Source: Pseudomonadota bacterium (lineage in GTDB: Bacteria > Myxococcota_A > UBA9160 > SZUA-336). Taken from it: 64,000 nucleotides of DNA. Below are positions 57,493-64,000 of this stretch, piece by piece (the stretch's first letter is position 1; every line of letters starts with the position of its first letter). The position numbers and the translations under genes were made by a program. The stretch covers positions 60,550 to 124,549 of the forward strand of contig QJZC01000033.1 of assembly GCA_003247575.1 (NCBI GenBank). The letters run 5' to 3'. The notes under the pieces are model-generated. The model ran no database searches. It saw only the letters and a list, made by a program, of their open reading frames with translations, and was not told where the DNA came from.

Positions 57493-58456
57493 CTTCGGGA
57501 GACAGGGGGATTCCCTCATTCGAGCTGCGATCATGCTGGATCCACAGCTCGGCTCCCCGTTCGAGTATGAATGCCTCGATCTTCTCCATCGATCGCACGG
57601 ATTGCTCGCGATCGGTGTTGAAGCTGGGCGCGACGCGCAGCTCGCGGTTGCGCTGCGTGTGATAGAGATCGCCGGAGAGAACGACGGGTCCCCGCTTGGC
57701 CAGGTCGAGGAACAGGCACTGATGGCCCGGCGTGTGGCCCGGTGCGGATAGGATGACCACCTTGCCGTCTCCGAACACGTCGAAGTCTCCGTCGAGTATC
57801 TTGCGCGAGCTGTTCTCGAGCTCGCTGTAGTAGGAAGCATCGAAGACTTCGAATGACTCGTCGAAGGCGACCTCGAACTCGGGGCGCTGGACGAGCCAGG
57901 TCGATGCCGCGTAGTTGTTCGCTGTTCCTACGTGGTCCGTGTGCAGGTGCGAGAGTGCAAGGAAGTCGATATCGCCCGGTGCGACTCCGATCTCCTCCAG
58001 CTGTTCGCCCAAGGTGCGGTCCAATCGTACGTTGATTTCACCGAGGCTCAACAGCCAGTAGAGATTGCGTTGGAACCAGGATGCGGCCGCGTCGGGTAAG
58101 CCGGTATCCCAGAGCAGTGTGCCCTTCGGATGCCGGATCAGGTAGCAACGATTCACGAGCGAGAGCTCTTCCCCCTCGACCCCTTGTTCCGGCAGAAAGC
58201 GCTCCGCGGCGAGTGAGTCCATCACGCCGCAATCGAGCACGTAGAGTCGTAGACTCTCGGGCGCGCCGTCCTGCGCTGGGTCGGCTGCTGCTCGCGAGAG
58301 CCCCGCTAGTGGAAGTGCGCAGAGCCCACCCGCGAGCAGCAAGGCGCACCATCCGCGCTGCCGCTCCGGCCGCGACCGTGTGGGAGGCCGGGCCACGTCT
58401 GCGGCGGTTCTGCAGGACCGGATCCGTTGGGCATGGAGCGTGTGGGTCGAGTTCAT
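57482..58456 (-). CDS. exported metallo-beta-lactamase-fold hydrolase (AHL lactonase-like)
   Basis: The 324-residue precursor has a basic N-terminus and a hydrophobic segment at about 36-56, suggesting export or anchoring. The MBL fold carries SHLHTDHVG near 168-176, PGHTPGHQC near 239-247, and GDLYH near 261-265 as the bridging Asp; a final HD lies near 308. The layout resembles N-acyl-homoserine-lactonase-like enzymes, but an exported protein may act on other esters or lactones. GAAGGAAATCAGCC precedes the ATG. Confidence 0.86.
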   Translation of the reverse strand: MNSTHTLHAQRIRSCRTAADVARPPTRSRPERQRGWCALLLAGGLCALPLAGLSRAAADPAQDGAPESLRLYVLDCGVMDSLAAERFLPEQGVEGEELSLVNRCYLIRHPKGTLLWDTGLPDAAASWFQRNLYWLLSLGEINVRLDRTLGEQLEEIGVAPGDIDFLALSHLHTDHVGTANNYAASTWLVQRPEFEVAFDESFEVFDASYYSELENSSRKILDGDFDVFGDGKVVILSAPGHTPGHQCLFLDLAKRGPVVLSGDLYHTQRNRELRVAPSFNTDREQSVRSMEKIEAFILERGAELWIQHDRSSNEGIPLSPEVID

Positions 58457-58572
58457 GGCTGATTTCCTTCTGCGATCGTCGCCGCCAGTGCCGGCTCGAG
58501 GGCCCGAGTCTAGTCGAATGCTCCGCCGACCGGGGCATTGCTCAAGCCCGCGCGGGCGGGGATACTGACTTG

Positions 58573-59301
58573 GTGCCTGTCGCGGATTCCCCAGCTGACT
58601 CGGTCGTATTCTCGATGCGAGAGGTGACGCGCGTCTACCTGATGGGAGAGGTGCAGGTGCACGCGCTCCGCGGCGTAGACTTCGAGCTGCTCGAATCCGA
58701 GCTCGTGGTCTTGCTGGGTCCTTCGGGCAGTGGCAAGTCTACCCTGCTCAACATCCTCGGGGGGCTTGATCGGCCCACGTCGGGGCACGTCTTCTATCGT
58801 GGGGACGAGCTGACCTTGGCGCCGGATGACGAATTGACCGAGTACCGCAGGCGCCATGTTGGCTTCGTGTTTCAGTTCTACAATCTCATCCCCAGCCTCA
58901 CCGCAGCGGAGAATGTCGCCTTGGTGACGGACATCGCTGCGTCGCCGATGAGTCCCGACGAGGCGCTGGAGCTCGTCGACCTATCGGAGCGTCGCCATCA
59001 CTTCCCGGCCCAACTCTCTGGCGGCGAGCAGCAGCGGGTCGCGATCGCACGGGCTGTCGCCAAGCGTCCCCAAGTGCTCCTTTGTGATGAGCCCACCGGG
59101 GCGCTGGACGTGCGCACCGGCCGCGTCGTGCTGAGCGTGCTCTCGCGTATCCACGAGGAGCTGGGAACTGCGACGGCGGTCATCACCCACAACGCCGAGA
59201 TCGCCAAGATGGCGCATCGTGTGGTCTCGCTCGCGGATGGTCGCGTCTCCCGTGTGCGACGCAACGAGCGACGCCTTCCGCCCGACGAGATCGTCTGGTG
59301 A
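58573..59301 (+). CDS. MacB/LolD-type ABC transporter ATPase
   Basis: The 242-residue ATPase powers the next two genes' transporter. The Walker [12 protein letters not shown] is near 51-61, the Q-loop in [12 protein letters not shown] near 99-110, the signature [14 protein letters not shown] near 149-162 and Walker [13 protein letters not shown] near 168-179. [16 protein letters not shown] is typical of the lipoprotein/macrolide exporter group. GTG 58573 keeps the first beta-strand ([12 protein letters not shown]); ATG 58615 would cut it. The stop overlaps the permease GTG by four bases. Confidence 0.93.
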   Translation: MPVADSPADSVVFSMREVTRVYLMGEVQVHALRGVDFELLESELVVLLGPSGSGKSTLLNILGGLDRPTSGHVFYRGDELTLAPDDELTEYRRRHVGFVFQFYNLIPSLTAAENVALVTDIAASPMSPDEALELVDLSERRHHFPAQLSGGEQQRVAIARAVAKRPQVLLCDEPTGALDVRTGRVVLSVLSRIHEELGTATAVITHNAEIAKMAHRVVSLADGRVSRVRRNERRLPPDEIVW

Positions 59302-61685
59302 CGCGCAGGCGCCTTACGAAGGCTCTCGATGTGAAGGTGCTACGCGACGCGCGCAGTTTGCGCGCACAGCTGATCGCCATTGCGCTGGTCATCGCCTGTG
59401 GGGTCGGGCTGTTCCTGGGAATGCGCGCCACGATGCGCTCCCTGGCCGCGGCGCGCTCGCAGTACTACGCCGAAGAACGATTCGCGAACGTATTTGCGCA
59501 ACTCGAGCGAGCTCCCGAAGCCGTCGCGAGTCGCCTACGTGAGATTCCGGGTGTCGCGCGCATTCAGACACGCATCGTGGCCAATGTCACGCTCGATGTG
59601 CCAGACATGGCCGAGACAGCTTCCGCGCGCTTGGTGTCCGTACCGGATGAGGGTGGCATCCTGGTGAACGACGTGCGTCTACGCAGCGGGCGCATGCCTG
59701 CCAGTGGCCGCTCCGACGAGGCCGTGGTCAGCGAGCCCTTCGCCCAGGCCCACGCGCTCGAGCTCGGAGATCACGTGGCCGCCGTCATCAATGGCCGCCG
59801 CGAGCGCCTGCGCATCGTCGGCACGGCGCTCTCTCCCGAGTTTACCTACACCGTTGGCCCTGGCCTGGTATTCCCCGACGACCGACGCTTTGGAATCCTC
59901 TGGTTGCGTCGTTCTGCGCTAGGGCCCGCCTTCGACATGCAGGGTGCCTTCAACGACGTCGTGATCGAAGTCTCTCGCGGTGCTCTGATCGCGCAGGTGA
60001 TCGACCGTGTGGATCGCGTGCTGGAGCGTTACGGGGGTATCGGTGCGATCGAGCGCAAGGACCAGGAGTCGGCTTTCTTCATCGAGAACGAGCTCGCGCA
60101 GCTCCAGAGCTTCGGCCTCATGGTCCCGATCACGTTTCTCTTCGTGGGCTCGCTGCTCCTCAACGTCGTGATCGGCCGCATCGTGGCGAGCCAACGCGTG
60201 CAGATCGCGGCGCTCAAGGCGCTCGGCTACCACGATCGTGAGATCGGGGCGCACTATGCCAAGCTCGTCGGAATCGTGACCGTCACTGGGGTCGTGCTGG
60301 GCGTGCTACTCGCCGGTTGGCTCGGTGGGAGCATGGTCCGTCAATACTCGCAGTACTTCCGCTTTCCAGAGCTTCCGTTCGTCATGAGTCTTCGGGACGT
60401 CATTCAGGCGGTCGGGATCACTCTGGCTGCGGCGGTCGCGGGCGGATGGGCAGCCATCCGTCAGAGTGTGAGGCTCCCCCCCGCCGAGGGGATGCGGCCC
60501 GCGAGTCCTGCCAACTACCGCCCGACCTTGGTCGAACGGTTCGGCTGGACGCGCCGCATCGGTCCGAACGTCCAGATGATCCTGCGTGAGCTCGAGCGGC
60601 GTCCCTGGCGCGCGAGCCTGTCGGTTCTGGGCATCGCACTCGCGGCTGCGCTCATGGTGTTGACGACGTTCTCGTTCGACGCGTTCACTCACATGATCAA
60701 CGTGCAGTTCGGGATCGCGCAGCGAGAAGACGTCCAGCTCGTGCTGTTCTCTCCGCGCGAGGTCAGCGACGTACGCGAGATCGAGCATCTGCCGGGCGTG
60801 ATCCATGCGGAGCCTTTTCGGAGTGCGCCGATCCGCTTGCGGTCTGGACCGCTCAGCAGAAGCGTCGCGGTGCGCGGTCTACCCGCAGGAACCACGCTGC
60901 ACAAGGTGTTGGATGCCGACCTGCGCCAGGTCTCGATCCCGCGAGCCGGGCTGGTGGTCTCGGCCAAGCTGGCGTCGCTACTCGGGGTGAGGACGGGCGA
61001 CGACGTGCGCGTCGAGGTGCTCGAGGGGCGCCGCAGACGCGTCAACGTTCCGGTGGCGCGGATCGCGGAGGCGTTCATTGGTCTGCAAGCTTATATGGAT
61101 CTCGAGGCGCTGGCAGGGCTGCTGGGTGAAACGCCGACGATGAACGGAGCCTGGTTGCTCGTGGACGAGCGGGAGCTGGCCGCGTTGCACGCGTCGGTGA
61201 AGTCGATGCCGAACGTGGCGGGTATCACCGTGCGCGCAGACGCGATCCAGGCATTCCGAAAGATCCTCGACGAGAGTCTCGGTACCAGCCTTGCGATCAG
61301 TCTGGGATTCGCTCTGGTGATGTCGCTCGGTGTGCTCTACAACGCTGCACGCATCACACTGTCGGAGCGCACGCGCGACCTCGCGAGCTTGCGTGTCCTC
61401 GGGTTTCGCCGCGGCGAAGTGAGCTTCCTGCTGCTTGGAGAGATCGCGATTCTGAGCGCATGTGGAATTCCGCTCGGCCTCTGGCTCGGGCGCGTGTTGG
61501 CTGGACTGCTGGTCCGAAGCCCGGGCTTCGACTCCGAACAGTTCCGGATTCCCTTGGTCATCGAGCCTGCAACCTATGCATTGGCTGCCCTGACCATCGT
61601 GCTGGCTACCGGTATTGCTGGCTTCGCCGCCTGGCGAAGACTCGAGCGGATCGACATCGTAGACGTACTCAAGACGCGCGACTGA
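59298..61685 (+). CDS. FtsX/MacB-type ABC permease
   Basis: The 795-residue membrane protein has an N-terminal helix at about 22-44, a large periplasmic domain, three helices around 265-385 (FtsX domain 1), a second N-terminal-type helix near 440-460, another periplasmic domain, and three helices at about 660-790 (FtsX domain 2). This is the fused double FtsX layout of DevC/LolC-like permeases with eight or so helices. GTG 59298 overlaps the ATPase stop, so the two are coupled. The substrate is unknown. Confidence 0.9.
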   Translation: MTRRRLTKALDVKVLRDARSLRAQLIAIALVIACGVGLFLGMRATMRSLAAARSQYYAEERFANVFAQLERAPEAVASRLREIPGVARIQTRIVANVTLDVPDMAETASARLVSVPDEGGILVNDVRLRSGRMPASGRSDEAVVSEPFAQAHALELGDHVAAVINGRRERLRIVGTALSPEFTYTVGPGLVFPDDRRFGILWLRRSALGPAFDMQGAFNDVVIEVSRGALIAQVIDRVDRVLERYGGIGAIERKDQESAFFIENELAQLQSFGLMVPITFLFVGSLLLNVVIGRIVASQRVQIAALKALGYHDREIGAHYAKLVGIVTVTGVVLGVLLAGWLGGSMVRQYSQYFRFPELPFVMSLRDVIQAVGITLAAAVAGGWAAIRQSVRLPPAEGMRPASPANYRPTLVERFGWTRRIGPNVQMILRELERRPWRASLSVLGIALAAALMVLTTFSFDAFTHMINVQFGIAQREDVQLVLFSPREVSDVREIEHLPGVIHAEPFRSAPIRLRSGPLSRSVAVRGLPAGTTLHKVLDADLRQVSIPRAGLVVSAKLASLLGVRTGDDVRVEVLEGRRRRVNVPVARIAEAFIGLQAYMDLEALAGLLGETPTMNGAWLLVDERELAALHASVKSMPNVAGITVRADAIQAFRKILDESLGTSLAISLGFALVMSLGVLYNAARITLSERTRDLASLRVLGFRRGEVSFLLLGEIAILSACGIPLGLWLGRVLAGLLVRSPGFDSEQFRIPLVIEPATYALAALTIVLATGIAGFAAWRRLERIDIVDVLKTRD

Positions 61686-61698
61686 TACGGAGACGGGG

Positions 61699-63012
61699 AT
61701 GAGACCAAGGAGGCAGCTGTGGATTTTCGGAGGTGTCGGCATCGGATTGCTGGCGCTGCTGGTCGTCGCCTTTCGCCCGAGTCCCGTGCTGGTCGACGTT
61801 GCGCTCATCGAGCGCGGCACCTTGCAGGTGAGCGTGGACGACGATGGTCAGACGCGAGTACGCGAGCGCTACACCATCAGTGCTCCCATTCAGGGAAGCC
61901 TCCTGCGCGTGGCGCTCAATCCGGGAGACGACGTCAGGGCGGGGCTTACGGTGGTCGCGGAGTTCTCTCCCCGTGACCCGGATCTACTCGACAAGCGCAC
62001 CTTGGCGGAGACCGAGGCGCGCGTCGCGCGGGCGGAGGCAGCCTTGGGCGAAGCGGCGGCACGCAAGAAGCAAGCCAGGGCGGAGCTTCAATTTGCGAAC
62101 GAGGAGCTCGAGCGCACGCGCGTGCTCTTCGAGAAGAGCTACCAGTCGAAGGATGTACTCGAGCAGCGACAGCGCGACGCGCAGCGTGCGCGCGAAGGCT
62201 TGCGCGCGGCAGATTTCTCGATTCAGGTTGCACGCTTCGAGGTGGAGATGGCGCGTGCCAGCTTGGACGAGCAACGCAACGGCAACTCCGGAGGCACCGA
62301 GGCTGGGGAGGCATCCGAGGCCCCGGGGCGAAGTGAACCGCCGCCTGTGCGTCCGTTCTCTGCCGAAGCCGAGCAGGACATGCGAGGCAACAGCCGGCGC
62401 GTCCGTCTGCGGTCGCCGATCGATGGAACCGTGTTGCGCGTTTTCGAGCAGAGTGCCCGCGCGCTTCCCGCCGGAACACCGATCCTCGAGGTCGGGAACA
62501 CGCGAGCGCTCGAGATCGTAGCCGACTACCTGTCGCAGGATGCGGTTGCGGTTCGGCCCGGCATGGCGGTCGAGGTACGCGGCTTCGGTGCGACCTCGCG
62601 TGATGCCCAGCTGGCGCCGCTCGAGGGAGAGGTACGTCGGGTCGAGCCTGCCGGGTTTACGAAGGTGTCTGCACTGGGTGTAGAAGAGCAACGCGTGAAC
62701 ATCGTGATCGATCCCGTGGGTGACCCAGAGAGGTGGGCGATGCTCGGCGACGGCTATCGGGCCGAGCTGCGCATTCTGCTCTGGAAGGGTGCTGACGTGC
62801 TGAAGGTGCCGATCGGTGCCCTGTTTCGCACTGGGGACGCGTGGTCCGTGTTCGTGGTCGAGGACGGGGTCGCTCGCTTGCGCTCGCTCGAGATCGACCA
62901 TCGCAGCGGCCTCGAAGCAGAGGTCGTGTCAGGGCTCTCGGAAGGAGATCGAGTGATCTTGTATCCGAACGAGCTGATTCGCGATGGTGCGCGTGTACAG
63001 CAGCACGCGTGA
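61699..63012 (+). CDS. HlyD/MacA-type periplasmic adaptor protein
   Basis: The 437-residue adaptor spans from inner membrane to an outer membrane channel. It has a membrane anchor at about 8-26, a split lipoyl domain (YTISAPIQGSLLRV near 58 and RLRSPIDGTVLRVF near 236), a coiled-coil hairpin at about 95-195, and beta-barrel domains to the end. A Gly/Ser/Glu-rich insert lies at the hairpin base (about 195-225). It follows the permease by 13 bases, completing a MacAB-like exporter; no TolC gene is present. Confidence 0.92.
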   Translation: MRPRRQLWIFGGVGIGLLALLVVAFRPSPVLVDVALIERGTLQVSVDDDGQTRVRERYTISAPIQGSLLRVALNPGDDVRAGLTVVAEFSPRDPDLLDKRTLAETEARVARAEAALGEAAARKKQARAELQFANEELERTRVLFEKSYQSKDVLEQRQRDAQRAREGLRAADFSIQVARFEVEMARASLDEQRNGNSGGTEAGEASEAPGRSEPPPVRPFSAEAEQDMRGNSRRVRLRSPIDGTVLRVFEQSARALPAGTPILEVGNTRALEIVADYLSQDAVAVRPGMAVEVRGFGATSRDAQLAPLEGEVRRVEPAGFTKVSALGVEEQRVNIVIDPVGDPERWAMLGDGYRAELRILLWKGADVLKVPIGALFRTGDAWSVFVVEDGVARLRSLEIDHRSGLEAEVVSGLSEGDRVILYPNELIRDGARVQQHA

Positions 63013-63028
63013 TCTGGCGATCATCCGC

Positions 63029-63637
63029 TCAGACGACGGATTCCCATTTCATCTCGGATTGGCGCAGGGTGGGGTGCGACACGATCAAGTGCCATACGAC
63101 CGCCTGGAACGCCTCCGTATGTGGGGTGATCGTAGAAGGATTGACCGTCGGGATGATCACCTTGGCGTCTGCCACCTGTGCGGTATAGCCCCCGTCGCGA
63201 CCGACGATACCGAGTACGCGAGCCCCAACGCCACGTGCGAACTCGAGCGCCTCGACGATGTTCATGCTGATCTGCTTGTCCGGGTTTCCACCACCGACCG
63301 AGAAGACCAGAAGAACGTCTTCGGCTCGCAGTCGGCTCACTCGTAGCCAGCGGGCGAACGACGAGTTCCAGCCGTCGTCGTTGATGCGTGCGGTCAGCTC
63401 GGAGACGTTGTCGGTGGGTGCGTAGGCTTCGATCCCGACGATCTTGCGAAAGTCGTTCACGGCATGAGTCGCATTGCCTGCACCACCCCCGACGCCGAGA
63501 ATGAACAGTCGCCCCCCGCTCTCGCGCAAGGTCGATAGGATTCCCACCATCTTGTCGATCTCGTTGCGGTCCAGCGCCTCTGCGATCTGACCGACCTCTT
63601 TGACGTACATCTCGACGTAGGGATTGACGCTCGCCAC
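63029..63637 (-). CDS. SIS-domain protein (GmhA-like phosphosugar isomerase/binding)
   Basis: SIS domains bind or isomerize phosphosugars. The 202-residue protein has a helical N-terminus and a SIS fold: LFILGVGGGAGNATHAVNDF near 43-62, LLVFSVGGGNPDKQISMNIVEALEFARG near 107-134, and the closing strand ARVLGIVGRDGG. The order is that of GmhA-like sedoheptulose-7-phosphate isomerases. GTG 63637 is chosen because GGAG lies about nine bases before it; the frame extends 39 codons further. Nothing nearby shows the sugar pathway. Confidence 0.82.
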   Translation of the reverse strand: MASVNPYVEMYVKEVGQIAEALDRNEIDKMVGILSTLRESGGRLFILGVGGGAGNATHAVNDFRKIVGIEAYAPTDNVSELTARINDDGWNSSFARWLRVSRLRAEDVLLVFSVGGGNPDKQISMNIVEALEFARGVGARVLGIVGRDGGYTAQVADAKVIIPTVNPSTITPHTEAFQAVVWHLIVSHPTLRQSEMKWESVV

Positions 63638-64000
63638 CTTTCGACACTCCTCTCGCTCTCTTGAATTCAGTGCGATCACGACGGTGAGCGAGCGCGATTC
63701 AGTCAAGGCGCGCACCTGCGGCTTTGCGGGTACAGCGCTTCGGAACCGCCTCACATCGAGCCGGGCTCCTTGTCGGAAGTCCCCCGCTGGATCCGAGCAC
63801 GCAAGCCGAAGGCTGCGACCGGATCGAGCGGCGACGCGGACAAGGGGGAGGAGAGTCGGCCAGACTTCACCTGGACGGGAAGAAATATAACGCTCACGGA
63901 ACCCCTCTGCATCGGCCCGAAGATCGCGCTCGGGCCGAGTTTGCCGGTGGGCGCCCAGCGTGGCGCCCGTGTTGCCGCGAGTGCGGCGCTGGCCAGGCTC
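63638..64000. other. right-edge region with tandem hairpins
   Basis: I see no gene in the last 363 bases of the window. Two perfect hairpins lie near the edge: TCGGCCCGA/TCGGGCCGA (63912-63920 with 63930-63938) and GGGCGCC/GGCGCCC (63949-63955 with 63962-63968). They may belong to a gene beyond the window. Confidence 0.4.

Overview
This is 64 kb of GC-rich bacterial chromosome. The order rsmG, parA, parB, bactofilin, atpF', atpF, atpH, atpA, atpG, atpD, atpC is the arrangement usually met in Deltaproteobacteria in the broad sense (Desulfobacterota, Myxococcota, Binatota and relatives). GTG starts, ATGA/GTGA overlaps, an SCP-x-type thiolase, an Ior-type molybdenum hydroxylase and an LLM flavoenzyme fit such an organism. 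That placement is inference from gene order and protein families; I saw no rRNA or tRNA gene, no CRISPR array and no intact insertion sequence.

Layout. 1-5.1 kb is a chromosome-maintenance locus: rsmG, a 2.25-kb stretch without a convincing gene that carries parS-like sites and a 166-bp MITE-like element, then parA-parB-bactofilin. 5.1-11.4 kb is an F-type ATP synthase cluster (b', b, delta, alpha, gamma, beta, epsilon) without subunits a and c. 11.4-15.7 kb has a thiolase with a TetR regulator, a Nudix hydrolase and an alginate-export-type outer membrane barrel. 15.7-23 kb is a minus-strand block: IorB-IorA, a DUF3014 protein, transaldolase, L,D-transpeptidase and an alpha/beta hydrolase. 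23-30 kb has a flavin monooxygenase-like protein, a 1260-residue kinase/ATPase/TPR protein, a YkgJ-type protein and an orphan MlaD.

30-45 kb is mostly metabolic: an M16 peptidase, a nucleoside hydrolase, an MddA-like S-methyltransferase, a GNAT acetyltransferase, leuA behind a leucine-rich leader peptide and attenuator, an esterase, bacterioferritin, exonuclease III, a GntR regulator followed by trpB-trpA, and release factor 3. 45-52 kb has an LLM flavoenzyme, small proteins, a hemerythrin-like protein, an acyl desaturase, an FkbM methyltransferase, a TudS-like desulfurase and a glycosyltransferase. 51.6-54.8 kb encodes a 1068-residue homologue of plant methionine S-methyltransferase. 55-64 kb has a beta-propeller protein, thymidylate kinase, a gamma-carbonic anhydrase-like protein, an MBL-fold hydrolase, a MacAB-like tripartite exporter and a SIS-domain protein.

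Most notable: a leu attenuator whose peptide has eight Leu codons among ten, with a perfect 12-bp antiterminator mutually exclusive with a perfect 10-bp terminator stem; the plant-type methionine S-methyltransferase, which keeps an aminotransferase-type lysine in its last domain; the gene-free parS interval; the IS630-like MITE; two large related hairpins between xthA and the GntR gene; and a palindrome over the -35 box of the GntR-trpBA unit.
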